DNA of 64,000 bases, taken from assembly GCA_015501585.1 (NCBI GenBank), contig JADNRY010000103.1, positions 124,001-188,000 of the forward strand, read 5' to 3'. The notes under the pieces were generated by a model that saw only the letters and a list, made by a program, of their open reading frames with translations, was not told the DNA's origin and made no database searches. Each line of letters opens with the position of its first letter. Position 1 is the stretch's first letter. This stretch comes from Rhodocollybia butyracea. Lineage: Eukaryota > Basidiomycota > Agaricomycetes > Agaricales > Omphalotaceae. Made by a program: the position numbers and the translations under genes. Shown here in pieces: positions 1-11,258 of the stretch.

Positions 1-1178
1 ACTTTGCTGCGCATCATCGCCTTTAATCTCATTTCTCCTGTCGCGATAGATTCCATGGCACCGGCAACGTCATTTTGGGTCGCGGAGTAAAGGATGAACT
101 AGACAAGCAGGGAGAAAGACTCAACGCTGCGCATCACTCTTGGACTCTCGCTCACTTTGGAGGATTAGCACAGGAGGGTTGATGTTGAGCGCTGAGCAGA
201 GAGCGCCACAAGGTTGACTTTGGGATTCGAGTCGGCGCACGGCGCCCTCTTTCTCTCTTGCCCTCATCTTTCCTCTATGCCAAGTCTACAGGATCAGCTT
301 GCGGAGTTGTCTCTTGGGATCACAGATCTCAGTACTTCCGCAACACACGACGACTCTCATCCGACAACGACGGTGACAACAAACCCTATCCATATATCTA
401 CGCCCGTCTGCTCAGTTAACATGTCGATACTCTTCCCCATTCCTCCAGTTCCAAGTACTCCCGCACAGCGATGATGGCAGCGCTCTAAAAACGGAGCAAC
501 TTCTCGCAACGATTTCCACGAGACGCTGCCCCAACACTCAGGTACCTCCACGGCATTGCGCTAGGCATCCACGACACGCTCGGATGTCGCAACTCTTCTT
601 GAATCTCGCCTCTTTCGGATTTTCCAACTTTCACGAAGGTCGACCCGATGGTTCCGGTCGTGACTCATTCTTCCACCCCACTTTCTTCTCTCATCTGATG
701 AGCGGGCTTCCCAAATATATTCTCCTTCAACTGCCTCTGGTTAGCTGCCCCTCGTGTCCAATCCCATGGCGCACCAACAATGGATCACTTCTGATGCCTC
801 TCGAAGCAGTGGGGACGCAGTATGGAGGGTTTTGAAGAGCTGTAGGAGGTATATGGGAGGTGCATGAATAAAACGTGTTGAAGATTAGGCAGGAGGGATT
901 TCGATAAGATGAGGGAGCGAACTTCAGTGGGAGAACGTGAAGATAACATACGCAGCGCTCGTGATGTTGTCTTTACGCTCCTCTTTTTGGCACGCCGACT
1001 CGTTGGGCAATCATGCATACGTTGCTGGATATCTCAGAATCCGCCTTCACGGATACAACGACGGACCATTCCCGACGAACCATTCCTTACACCACCATTT
1101 TACACTCACGCACTTTCCTACCACGCCTCGAGATCGAGCCATCACCTGAAACTCTTGCGCATGGCCTATCGTGTTGAG
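1..1178. other. No recognisable gene
   Basis: Only short overlapping reading frames occur here (at most about 110 codons, on both strands). None has a convincing intron pattern or a domain I recognise. The stretch is probably decayed repeat or intergenic DNA. The first copy of the hairpin repeat family described at 1179-4160 begins at its right edge. Confidence 0.5.
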
Positions 1179-2543
1179 CGGTGCTTTATCTGCACGCGGC
1201 ATCGAGTTTTGATGACTCGCATCTCTGACGATCCACACGCGTAGGCTTTCTCAGAGCCAGGTTTTTGAGTCTGTTGAATGCTGGATTACGGGCCCATCCT
1301 TTCATAATCGCCATCACCCGATTTCTAGATCCGCTGCTCATCCGATGCTCCCTCTCAAGTCTTCTCTGGACCTCGCCTCTCCTCTTTTTTGCTGTTGGAT
1401 CCATTCTCTCCATTCTCTCATATTCAGTGCTCAACGTTCAACATCCATCTGGACTTATCTCGCTTGTTGCTATTACGACCTCATTCCCTTATCATCTTAA
1501 AAGGCCAGACTTCGCTCGATGATTCTGTTCATATGCTGTTGGGTCAATTTATGCGACGTCCGCTGCTACAACAGGAGTTCGCTTCCAGTCTGTCATAACC
1601 GTCTTCGAACGTTGGGAGTTGCGAAGGAGACTGAGTTACCGCTCGAGAGGCAAAGGAAATGGGATGGGCACTTGGACTTGGCAACGCCAAGGACGATCTT
1701 TATGTGGAAGAAGATATAGAGCACACATGTCTCTCAATATCTGGCAACAACGGACATCGCCCTTCACTTATTCTTAGGACCGACTTTCAGGATTTGGTGT
1801 GCTGGCAGATAGATAGTTGAGCGGTGCTTCACCAGCACGCAACTACTACTTTGATACTAGCTCAGTGGTGTTGTGCCAGTACGGGGTCATGTACATACAG
1901 ATAGCTCAATATAGTGATACTCAGTTTTGCAATTGGCCCCTCGTTCATTGAACTAGTACAGTGCTACTGTTGGTTACGGTGCTGCATTCGCTTAAGTTTG
2001 AGATGACTTCGGTCCCACCCGCCCCGCCCGTGGATTTCCTACGCTTTAGGCAAGAGATTGGCAACTGGGGGGCAGGGTATGGTAGGAATTGCCAATGTCT
2101 CACCTTCAAGTTTACTAGTGCTCATCTCCTTGACCAATTGACTTTACTTCTGTTAAGATTACTATACTTGCATGCAGCGTCCAGCATTGGAGGAGAAGAC
2201 TTTGAAGATTGGTGAACAAGACTTATGGTGATTGTCGTTGTTCGTTTGGCTGTTTGTATATCGGATCGCAACACAGGTCAAGCGAGAAGACTTCTCGTAT
2301 TTGTTTTCATTCAAGGACGACACGTCAAGAGGTGCTTTACCTGCACATGGCTTCATCCTACGCTGTCCAGTGGTGCTCCACTACTAGCACACGACAGTGA
2401 GATGCTCTTATATTCACAGACCTTTAGTTCATTCCGTCTGTATGATTCAAGTGGAATACCATTAAGGTGCCTTTCCTGCACGCTGTCACTTATTCCTGTT
2501 GAGAGGTGAAGTTGCACAACAGCAGTGAAACCACTTTGGCAAG

Positions 2544-3119
2544 TTGCATTCGTTCAGTCTGCTTACACCCTTATCGGTTAGCCTCCTTAGGCGTTCACGT
2601 CTCCCATTCGATCGTCCCAATTGCTCAACTCTAGGAAACGACTTACGGTACCTTAACGTGCCCCCTATATCCTTTCAACCTTACCTCATGCACATCAAAA
2701 TTCCGAAACACAGAGATGCTTTCATACGATTGGTGGCTTCAACACATTCCCTGTCCGTGGAGCGACTCCGTTACTCTGAAAGGAATAGACCAGCTATCCC
2801 CCGCGAATGGCGCCTTTGCCGCCTGTGCCACTTGAACACAGAGGACGAATGCCATGCCCTCCTAGAGTGCAAAGGCAACACTGCCCTGGTCCAGATCCGT
2901 CAGGCTTTCTTGATTGCAGCTTGCGAGCTGACCCCCAAACTGAAAGAGGATCTGGCCTTATTGCCCACACTCGACGTCCTGCGTAACATCCTCTTTAGAC
3001 AGAAATTACTGCCCCTTGTCGGTAAATATGTCCACGATGTCCTCTCACTATATGCAGGTACGGTGATGTGGGTGCCTGAGGCAAGGTTGTATAGCGTACA
3101 ACAGGGAAATATGACCTAG
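2544..3119 (+). pseudogene. C-terminal end of a LINE reverse transcriptase (5'-truncated)
   Basis: This 191-codon open frame resembles the C-terminal tail of fungal non-LTR retrotransposon ORF2 proteins. It contains a block of the type KHR-x-A...RLVAS-x-HSLSVERLRY, then 'PREWRLCRLC' and a zinc knuckle CX2CX8HX4C (CRLC...H...C, about residues 91-108). In the family this knuckle lies after the reverse transcriptase domain. No reverse transcriptase or endonuclease motif is visible upstream, so the copy is 5'-truncated, as is common after target-primed reverse transcription. The first Met has no special support because the frame continues from a lost upstream part. It is not expected to be functional. 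Confidence 0.75.
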
Positions 3120-3388
3120 TTTACTGTCCCATGTTAGAGTTAATGTGATGGCACACACGGATTGTACAACTAAGTAACAATTGTAACGAAAATTTATTAA
3201 AGCGCCTCAGTTCTCTTCTATCGTGTCTAACATCTGCGTTGTGCGTCCGGAGGAACCAGCCTCTCAACACAGCAGCGTTGAGGTTAGATGCCCACGGCAC
3301 ATATCCCAGGCGCGCTATGTGTAGCGTGGAACCCGGCTGTTTCTAAATGGGACCGCGCCGGTTAAACCTACCTACCTACCTACCTATC
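3120..3388 (+). mobile_element. LINE 3' UTR and (CCTA)n tail
   Basis: This non-coding stretch follows the LINE frame and ends in about five ACCT units (3366-3388). Its last 90 nt resemble the sequences next to the tetranucleotide tail at 45496 and the purine-rich tail near 50715, both on the minus strand. Shared text includes GGCTGTTTCT-x-AATGGGACCG, preceded by a short stem-loop (CGCTA-TGTG-TAGCG here). I read it as the 3' terminus recognised by the LINE machinery. Confidence 0.7.
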
Positions 3389-4160
3389 AGCTCGTCCTCG
3401 ATCGTGATCGACTGGCTGTGCAATGCTCCCATCACTTCGACTTAATTTCGTTGGTTTACTACATCTGGCTGCTCATTCCTGGATGCCACGGCTTCTCAAC
3501 AATCTAATGCTCACTCGCATGCTACGGCGACAGCTCAAGGTTTAGACTACGATTCACACAGTTCCAGGGACATCCTTCTATCTACAAACTTTCGCGGTAA
3601 TACGCTCAAGGCAACGGCGGAAGTTTGTGTAGTTTTTAGAATGAGAGAAATGGAATAGGAGTCTGACTGCAGAGTATGAATTTCAAATACTGAGCGGTGC
3701 TATCCCAGCATGCAGTTTGGATCCAGTCCCGAGGTGCAGTATACCTGCATGCGACAGCGAACCCACCCCCTCTATCCTCCAGTCGACCTACAATTCTACC
3801 TCTCCTCTTCGTTACAACGCGCACAGTGTCCCTGTTGCCACGCAGACTTCTTGGCTACTAGAAGTCATTTTGAAGGAATCTCGGAGGAACATAGTCTATC
3901 TGTTTAGGACTCAGGATGAATTGTTCAAGTCTTGGTGGACAGTCTCGATAGTCGGGTGGTGCTTCACAACACGCGACGATTCTTGCATTTGTGTACTTAG
4001 AGAACTCTAAGGTGCTTTATCAGCACAATCTCGGAGCTCATTTTCATGATTCAGAGGTGCTTTACCAGCACAGTCTCATGGTTCATTCATTATGATTCAG
4101 GGGTCTACTAGCACAGTCTCACAGTCTTCTCATGGTGATTCGGTGGTGCTTTTCCAGCAC

Positions 4161-4630
4161 ATGCTCATATCGAGAGGCGCGACGCCCGCACTCGATTTAT
4201 TGCCATTATCAAATTTCCTTGGAGATCGTCGGAATACTAGTACCCTCATGGCCTCTCCTGTTATGAGCCGCCATGGGCTTACTAACTGTTCATCTAACCG
4301 TCTACAATCCTTAGATTCTTTGAGATCAACACAGGGGGGCAGGAATCAAAGGATAGTCTTCCGCTGAAGCTACCAATATATTCATATGTTAATTATTCAG
4401 TAATTCTTCCCCGTACTCCCTCTTCCCTTTACACTCAAGTCTCCACAGCACAAGTAATTTTTTACTGGGAAGTCTTCTAGGTTCACATACCTCTACCTCT
4501 CCATTTAGAAGAACTCCCCAGCAAAAAAGTGGGGCGCTGTAACGACTAGTTATGACCTGTCTTACCCTTACTCATGGCTCGACTTCCTCTCACCACGGCC
4601 TACGGAATCACCTATTCTCTACAGATGTAT
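4161..4630. other. Intergenic, nothing recognised
   Basis: A short frame at 4092-4367 overlaps the last hairpin repeats and is not convincing. The remainder shows no gene. Confidence 0.4.
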
Positions 4631-4634
4631 CATA

Positions 4635-4765
4635 TGCTTGCCCTGTACGTTTGTGCTTGCAATCGGTTTTCGAGTGATTTTGTGAGCTCTCCTAGGTACA
4701 GATACAGGACCTTTCCTGCAGGGCCTCGCAGTATATCCTGCCCTCATTGGAGGCGAATGTGAATG
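4635..4765 (+). pseudogene. Decayed RING-finger fragment D
   Basis: The text around 4640-4676 (a degraded CP...C-L-C-L...FSS pattern) corresponds to the first zinc-ligand pair of the RING genes at 32925 and 46215. The stretch after 4735 (CPHW...M) looks like the region following the RING intron. Stops and frameshifts prevent a product. A matching fragment lies inverted at 60255-60415, where a little more of the RING C-terminus (an SPFVW-like piece) is kept. The fragment marks the outer edge of the inverted duplication that also carries gene U. Confidence 0.5.
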
Positions 4766-6500
4766 AAGGACGGAAGAGCTACGACTGCAGTTCTCAGTGT
4801 AATCTATGTGGCTAGATATTACGCATTCGAGGCTTGTGAGCTGTAAAATTGATGTGTACAAATGGGTCGAGATGGTATTGCCAAGTCAGGTCATTCGGTT
4901 TTACATTTCATGTGCACAGGTCCACGTCCATTCCCACGTATCCAACCGTTTACATTGAATCGGGCCACCTAAAAAAACAAGGGAACTATATTGACTGACT
5001 ATGTTACTCAGGTCGGTGGCCACCGAATTTCCTGCTTTCTTTCTGCTTCCTTCCAGTATAGCGCTGCCTTCAACTTTCAGCAGGACTCCTACGTTCAACA
5101 CGAAGACAAGTAATATATATATATTAAAATGCAGCAAGTATGTGGATAATGGCCACTGGCTGGTCAAAGCAGTCAATCAAAGTGGCGCGTCAAAGTACGC
5201 GTCCAGATTAAGAAACTAATGTGGTTTGTGCAGTCAAAGCACGGACAATGATAGTCCATAGCTCGGACAAAGATAGTCCATAGCCTGGACAATGAAATGC
5301 TTGGACCGCTTCTTTTTCATATTTAAAGGATGGAATCTTACTCCTGAAATAACACTATCCTCCACCCTCGATGTATTCTGCATACACCAATATCACTACT
5401 CAAGGCGAACTTGATTATTCGTCAGGCAGTAGCTCATATAGTCATCAGCCCTATCCAGCGCAGGATCTTTCTTTACATCCAAGAAGTACAGGCTACCCAG
5501 CTTGTCCCAGCACTTTCCCCCAGCATCCGGTGCTCCCCTCTCAGGAACCGCTATGGCCCGGCTACCTCATTTTCGCCCCCGAATTTCAACACTTGCAGGC
5601 AAAACAGGTTAGTCTATATAATAATCCTTTCTAGTCGTACTTTTCCTAATCACCATTTTCTCAGCCTGATGTTACATCCCCTACCAGCACCTACGCCTCT
5701 TCAAGCTCTCGTAGCATCGCTGCTACCGCCTACACCCAACCCCCTCGTCCTATTCCGCACCCCAGCCGTGTACTGCGGAACATTGTCCGCCCTCAGCCTC
5801 TTCACAGTGTGGAGCGACCTGTATCTTTCCGAGCAGTAGGATCTTCTGAACGAGGTGTCCAAGTTTTTGATCTCAACATTGAGCCTAAATCGGACGCACC
5901 GTTGAGGGAGTTGAGAGATCGCACGATCTATGTGCACATCGTCGTGAGCTTTTCCTTCCATTTTATTGTAGTCGCATATGGACTCACAGTACTTTCAGTG
6001 GCCTGGATATGAATCCTTCAAAGGGCGGATAAACCTCCGTCCTCAAAGTGGAGAAGCTACACGAATCTACATACTTGGTGAAATTGGACGGATCATTGAA
6101 AAGTTCTTCGTACGTCTGCACATCCGTTGATTCATTTGATACGTATTGATTTTTCTTTAGAAACAGCCACCCCCACGCCACAGAGATACTCAAGCTCACA
6201 CTTGGGATCTAATGTGCTTAAACATGGATAGAGTGGTTATAACCCGACTTGTCCACTGCGGGGGAGCAAACTGGCAGCCTGAGTTATGGTACCTCGATCA
6301 CTAATTTTGTTCCTTGAAGTCCAAAACTCTATGATATTACGCACTTGCAAAGATGTTCCTTAACACGTATCTTTATTGTATATTTTATGATGAATAGATT
6401 CACTTTTACGATCGACTTCCCTCGAAGATCTACTCAGCTATAGTATTGGTGCGATATCAAGCCTCACCGCAATTCTGCATAACGGTCAATGTAATGCCCT
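4640..6500. repeat. Left arm of a 54-kb-separated inverted duplication
   Basis: Positions p here and 65014-p near the right end match base for base on opposite strands. Six different open frames in this arm have nearly identical mirror partners at exactly this coordinate sum, so there are no net indels between about 4871 and 6430. The only differences I noticed are a few substitutions. The arm includes gene U, its promoter and its 3' flank. Beyond about 4765 outward the right arm holds roughly 30 extra bases. Inward of 6437 the right arm carries a 572-bp insertion (58009-58580). Confidence 0.9.
5371..6304 (+). CDS. Gene U: unknown 265-aa protein, 4 exons
   Basis: I do not recognise this protein. 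The exon model is 5371-5607, 5665-5943, 5972-6109 and 6161-6304, with GT-AG introns of 57, 28 and 51 nt and an open frame throughout. The 28-nt second intron is unusually short, so that junction is less certain. The N-terminus is Tyr/Ser/Pro-rich and likely disordered. A middle block reads 'LREL-RDRTIYVHIV'. The best structured part is at about residues 173-220 (QYFQWPGYESFKGRINLRP...IYILGEIGRIIEKF), and the C-terminus has a VVITRLV block. There is no signal peptide or membrane segment. An almost identical copy lies at 58710-59643 on the minus strand, and a broken third copy lies at 21465-21800. Near-identity of two copies with intact splice sites suggests a functional, recently copied or converted gene. 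Confidence 0.7.
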
Positions 6501-6568
6501 AGTCATTAATCAGTCGTCGAACTCGTCGAACTCTACTAGTATATTGTACAGAATTTCACGATATTATA

Positions 6569-7598
6569 TCAATTATGCTGGCTGTTTACGACTTTTCGAT
6601 GACTTTCTCTACTAACTATCATTATCCTGTCCACCAATGAAGAGGTCCGTGGAAAGGACCGAAGGATCGACGGCGGTCGGATCATGAACAATTTGCTCGA
6701 CCGAGACTGAAGCATAGTAAATTTCAGTACAGACCTAAGAGGGTGAAACCGAAGTGACGTACAGCACAGGCCGGGTTCAGATCCCAAGCTTGAAGAGTAG
6801 TTGAAAAACTGGCATCAGGTGAAGGGAAGCCTCCGCTATGGCTTGTTCCACATCCCAATGCGACGAGTTTGAGGTGGTGATATCTAGATCCTGATTCTGC
6901 TGTTCATTGAAGTCGTCGTCAAAGAGGGTTCTGCATATAAGCGAAGGATCGATGGTGGTTGGTAGTATAGATGTGCGAGGGGACTGAAGCATATCGAAAC
7001 ATCAGTATAATGAAGAGCAACAAACAAAACAACATACACGAAATTCAATGTCTAGATTCCAAGTTTCAGATCCGGGATGAGCCTGAATAGTGCACGGGGA
7101 AATATGGAGCGATGATGAAGAACGGTGCGGAAGATCGAGAATAGGGGTTGAAAGATCAGTTGGCGATAGGAACTCAGTACACTGAGACTGGGCCTGGACC
7201 TCCGCCGTGGCATATACGACATTCCATATTCGAGCCGAGGTTGAATGCCCATGAGGACAAATCTCCGCATAAGTAGGATACGGAAACCGGGGGGGGGGGG
7301 GGAGGGGCTTGCTATACGCGGAAGCTGAGTGTTGTGCATGCTTCTCCGGCTGTCCTTTGGCCCTTTCCTTCGTGGGGTGTACTTATAACCAGGATATTCG
7401 GTCAAGCGAGCGTCTATAGCGGCTCTCGCTCTACGACGGTACTCAGATTTGACTTCTGGCGGAGCTGAACGCCATAGATCAGAAATCCGCTTGGAGAGGA
7501 CAATCTGAGTTGCCTTTGGATACTCTAACCACAATAGTTTATGCATATCCAATCGAAAGAAAATCCAAGCATTTTTCGGACGCTTGATGAATGGCATT
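6569..7598 (-). pseudogene. Broken HMG-box gene (MATA_HMG-like), paralogue of 55980-57567
   Basis: The start and the HMG box are intact: 'MPFIKRPKNAWIFFR', then the SKRISDLWRS and YPGYKY blocks. The box belongs to the fungal MATA_HMG/SOX-TCF type. Compared with the intact copy at 55980 there are three defects. A run of 14 C (+ strand G at 7289-7302) puts the following text one base out of frame. The first intron and part of exons 1 and 2 are missing. A 61-base deletion near 6835 shifts the frame again. The last exon has an unrelated-looking end. A truncated protein with only the HMG box is conceivable, but I call it a pseudogene. Order and orientation relative to gene X1 match the right-hand copy. 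Confidence 0.75.
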
Positions 7599-7698
7599 GC
7601 TGGATAAAAATTTTGGACTATTGACAAATGAAAGAGATAAAACACGTACTGATGGACAGAAACTAGTGATCATTGTCATTGTCATTGTCGAGGAAGAG

Positions 7699-7708
7699 GC
7701 ACGAGGCT
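7699..7708. promoter_or_regulatory. Single CACGAGGC motif upstream of the broken HMG gene
   Basis: GCACGAGGCT lies about 100 bp upstream of the 7598 start codon on the minus strand. It is one copy of the GCCTCGTG-type motif found upstream of most gene families in this window. The doubled copy seen before the intact HMG gene was not found here. Confidence 0.4.
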
Positions 7709-7959
7709 CAGCTAGAGTAGACCTGGGGCAGCGGCTTACACGGGAACCCTCTACGGCCAGAGCTGGCTAGAGACTTAGCTACTATGCGGGCCGAGGGACT
7801 TGCCTAGCTAGCTAATCATTTGAGAAGAGACTACTCGTTCTCATATAAACTGAGGGCTTGGCCGAGATATTTCGCTTATTCATGAAATGCTCGTGTTATA
7901 TGTAACGAAGCACACTATCGTTACTTATCCTAAGAAATTATCCTAAGAAAGTCACTAAT

Positions 7960-9143
7960 CTAATCTAAGTCGGTATCTGTTTCGAGGTTCAACTGGTAAA
8001 GGTGAAAGGGATTGGGATCTAGTCGTAGCGCTGAAAGCTCGTGAGGGAGTAAGTTTTCCAAATATCCTGGCCGATACACAAGTGCAGATAACCCTTCTGG
8101 TGGTGATCGCACTGTGATATCAGAAACACGAATTCTTTCTATCCTAGGCCTTCTTCGAGCACTAAAGATAAGGTCCTCGACACCGTGTTGTGGTGTAGCA
8201 TCCACCTGCTCATAGTGGGCAGCGATGGAGGGGTGTCGAAAGTCAAGATCCTTTATCACCTTCACTCGAACCTTCTCTGTCCTACCGTCGATATTGACAG
8301 CCTCGAAGCTATCTTCATCTTCAGACATTCCTCCGTCGCCAAGATGCTTGGTCAATCGAAGAGAGTACTCCCAGAACTGCAAACTATCCTTGTCGTTTTC
8401 CTCCCGGCAGAAGTCAATCATGGTCGCAGCGATGCTAGCTCGCCGTTTTGCCTTCTGATAACGATAGTGAGAAGAGTAAGGACGATTCAAGGAGCTGAAG
8501 AGCACTCACTGCATGTCTACTGCTCGTCCTTGCCTTCATCTCCTTCTGCCTCATATGGACTTGAAGAAGACGGGCTCTTGTTTGCTCGTTCTTGGATAGC
8601 TGCTCTTTAATTATGGCCAGTGAAATTCTATACAAGCGATCGGTAATCTGTTTCTGCCAGTCGCGTAGCTGCATATGTGACCCGAATCTGTTACGATCTG
8701 GGCATGTATTCGCAATCTCTTCGCAGAGCAGAGCCCACTTGCGTATGAGAGCCAGGTTCCAGGGAGATTCTAACATCTCTGGAGCGGTGGTGTAGCCGGC
8801 ACTGTCAATGGTGGTATTCACCAGCATGGGCCCGAATTCATCTGGGTGTCGAGAAAATTGATGCAAGCGCTCTTCGCTTGTACCTGGCAGCGCAGATGCT
8901 TTATCGTTTCGCTCAACTCCAAGTCCTTCCCGAATGACAGCTCGCATGACCTTCTAAGAAACATTCAACAAGTAATACGAAAGTGAAAAAGACATTGCTT
9001 ACGCATATCTCCCGTCTCTGCTCGTCTACGGACCACTCCTTCAAGCGAACCCTGCACTGTTGATATATCTCTTTGGTCTGACTGGTGTTACTTTCACAGC
9101 CACTGGCAGACTCTGATAGATGAACAAGGCTTGCATGATGCAT
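7960..9143 (-). CDS. Gene X1: unknown 359-aa protein, 3 exons
   Basis: I do not recognise the family. Exons are 9143-9003, 8953-8510 and 8454-7960, with 49 and 55 nt introns, all in frame. Visible blocks are an N-terminal IYQQCRVRLKEWSVDEQRRE segment, a conserved helical region (PDEFGPMLVNTTID, SPWNLALIRKWALLCEEI), a basic coiled stretch (about residues 165-205), 'QFWEYSLRLTKHLGDGGMSE', and a C-terminal YRPGYLENLLPHELSAL block. There is no signal peptide or membrane segment. The X2 copy at 24109-25459 shares the exon structure. A C-terminal fragment of a third copy lies at 55320-55472. The start is chosen because it opens the frame with a good downstream splice site. X1 is divergent from F-box A, and the 641-bp gap between them holds the shared motifs. 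Confidence 0.7.
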
Positions 9144-9310
9144 AGGTAAAGAAACTATTGAAGATGACGAAGAAAAGCTTGTCGTATGTGAATGTAAGTG
9201 TTCGCATTTGAGGAGGGGAGGGTAGATTAAATATCATTGCAAGTGGCAGTGCGAATGTCGCAAAGGAGATGTCGCAAAGGAGATTAACGCTAAGCGCTCC
9301 ATTCTACCTT

Positions 9311-9486
9311 GCCTTGTGGTCAGCCTCGTGCTAACACAATCAATGATACCTATTCTATATATATGATTGGTCACCTTTGGCAGCTCAGCGCAATTAGATG
9401 TCTATTCTTCGGTTTTTACTTCTATATGAATACTTTTGGCAGCTCAGCTCAAGCACTCCTGGGCTGCGTCATGGCTAGCCTCGTGG
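9311..9486 (+). promoter_or_regulatory. Class I promoter motifs of F-box A (also upstream of X1)
   Basis: A slightly degenerate doubled motif (GCCTTGTGG, 2 nt, AGCCTCGTGC) spans 9311-9331. A single CATGGCTAGCCTCGTGG spans 9470-9486, about 300 bp before the F-box A start at 9784. Further down, a TATATATACTGAGAT stretch near 9620 and a 5'-UTR intron (9732-9781, ending three bases before the ATG) match the other F-box and HMG genes. The same intergenic space serves X1 on the other strand. Confidence 0.6.
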
Positions 9487-9783
9487 GGCCACAAATTCAC
9501 GTTTGCGCGCTCTCACATCTTTCCCGACTTTGGATTACTAGTGCCTAGCCTCATGAGGCGATAATAGATCATTGTCGTAGCAGCGTCATACTTTTAGTGT
9601 CTAGTGTGGTACTAATGTACTATATATACTGAGATTCTCTGGCCAGCCAAGAGCATTCGCTTTCCTTGTGCTATATTCTCTGCTACTCTAAACTCACGCT
9701 TGAACTTCCAGCTTTCCTCTCTAGCGGTTTAGTATGCATTCTGTGCCTCCCGTTTACTGATGCTCTAAATTGTTTGTTCAGCA

Positions 9784-11258
9784 ATGCTTGCGCCCTTGCC
9801 CTCACAACAACCCACCGACCATACGTCGTCTTCGATTATTGCACCTTTCAACAGAATAGTAAGTGATCGTTGCCAGGGACTTTCCTCTAATGTATTTTAT
9901 TGATATATCTCCAGGTGCAACCTAACCTTGCGACTCCTTTGACAGCACGCTCGGCCCTTTTTATCCCCGAGCTCCTCACAGAAATATTCAAATATCTCAC
10001 CTTGGAAGATTTGCGTGTCTACGCTGCCGTCTGCGTGCACTGGGAAGAGCCTGCTCAAGCGCGTCTTCTCGAGACGGTCCGGTTGGACAGTATTACCCAG
10101 ATGAGGTATCTGCGTACGAAACCAGCCTTCCGTCGTTACGTTCGGAACTTGATTACTAGTGACAATTTCGATATCCCTGTTCACGAACTCCTTGTCCCAG
10201 AGTGGACCTCTCCCCCGGATAGTCCTACTCTCCAATATAACGAGCGCCCGATGAACATCACCTCTTGGCAACTCGCTGGACCCGTCTCATTCCCATCATC
10301 GAGATTCCTCATTAATGGACTCTATTCATATTCCAGCACTCTTCAGACTTTCCGTGTTCATGACTCACTTCAGCTGGATCTGGATGACTTTTGCGATTTG
10401 TTGAATACTTTGGGGCAATGTCAGAACCTCGAAAATCTGGCGCTCCCACTGAACCTGCATTTCCTTCGCTACGAAACATATGAACAGCATATCTCTCGTT
10501 GTGAGGAAGCCTTCTCTACGAAGTTGGCTCCGTCTTCACAGAGACCTCGTATTCTGGGCTTGCAGCTCGTCTCAACTAATCGTCGATACCGTCTCTATGC
10601 CACAAAGCCAATGAACGCCGTTCACACAATCTGGATTCCCCATATCAACTGTCCGTTGAGCTTTGCGGACACTTCAGAGCTAATCGTTGGTCAGGGTGCT
10701 GATTTGCAACGCGTCCTCCCTGTGGTTTCAAAACTGAAAAGTTTGGAGATCTGTTGTGAGAGTCCAAGTTTGTGGACTAATTATGGTGATCATCTTTCTC
10801 CTCAAGCCCTTGCCCCTTTCTGTTATTATCTTGTAGAACAGCTTTTGAAAGCACCCCTCAAGCTACCTTTTCTTAAATCTCTTCGGATGAGTTTTCGTCA
10901 AATGAATGCAATGTCGTCATTCCTCCAAATCATAGACACACCAAGCATCTCCACTGTTAGAATTCGTTATGACTGGGTCTGGCATCCTTTTCACAGTTCA
11001 TTCTTTGAAAATAACAGACTACGTGATGTACTTGGAGAGATTACCAAGATGGGAGTGAAAGGATCCTTTCCAAAGTTTCTCAAGGAAATCTACATTGAAG
11101 GGTCTTGGTACACACCCCAATATTCGCCACTTAAGCCTCCTGGATGGCTCTTAGAATTATTTGAAGTAGAGGGTATGGCGTCTAACAACGTCCGGTTACT
11201 ACTCGAACCAATAACTCCTGTGGAACCTATCTTCATGAGAGCACACGACACATTTTAA
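9784..11258 (+). CDS. F-box A: F-box/LRR-like protein
   Basis: Exon 1 is 9784-9858 (25 codons) and exon 2 starts at 9915. A 51-nt GT-AG intron homologous to that of the other copies lies at about 10784-10834. Its length is a multiple of three, so the frame also reads through it. The F-box follows exon 1 (ALFIPELLTEIFKYL... VCVHWEEPA, about residues 35-70). The remainder carries weak leucine-rich repeat-like segments (NLENLALPLNL, LKSLEICC, LPFLKSLRMSF). F-box proteins join substrates to the SKP1-CUL1 ubiquitin ligase through the F-box, and the C-terminal part usually chooses the substrate. Close relatives are B (18551), B' (23511) and E (62138). No break was found. Confidence 0.8.

Larger units (their letters stand above)
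1179..4160. repeat. Degenerate hairpin repeat family, consensus GGTGCTTTACCAGCAC
   Basis: At least twelve related copies of a 16-19 nt imperfect inverted repeat (GGTGCT, 4-7 nt, AGCAC or TGCAC) are seen at 1179, 1822, 1867, 2331, 2372, 2466, 3696, 3733, 3958, 4011, 4056 and 4145, with a weaker copy at 4101. Neighbouring copies often lie 40-48 nt apart, separated by degenerate text such as 'CAGTCTCATGGTTCATT' and 'ATGATTCAG', so the region looks like an eroded tandem array. All copies have the same orientation. The LINE fragment at 2544-3388 sits between two blocks, which suggests that it inserted into the array. I know of no named family with this unit. Confidence 0.7.

Noticed and set aside
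214..1719. Several 60-110 codon frames on both strands
   Set aside because: They overlap each other, lack splice-linked partners, and show composition typical of chance frames.
9897..10271. 124-codon minus-strand frame (similar frames at 18667, 23114 and 61648)
   Set aside because: All four are antisense shadows of the F-box coding region. Their mutual similarity only reflects the paralogy of the F-box genes.
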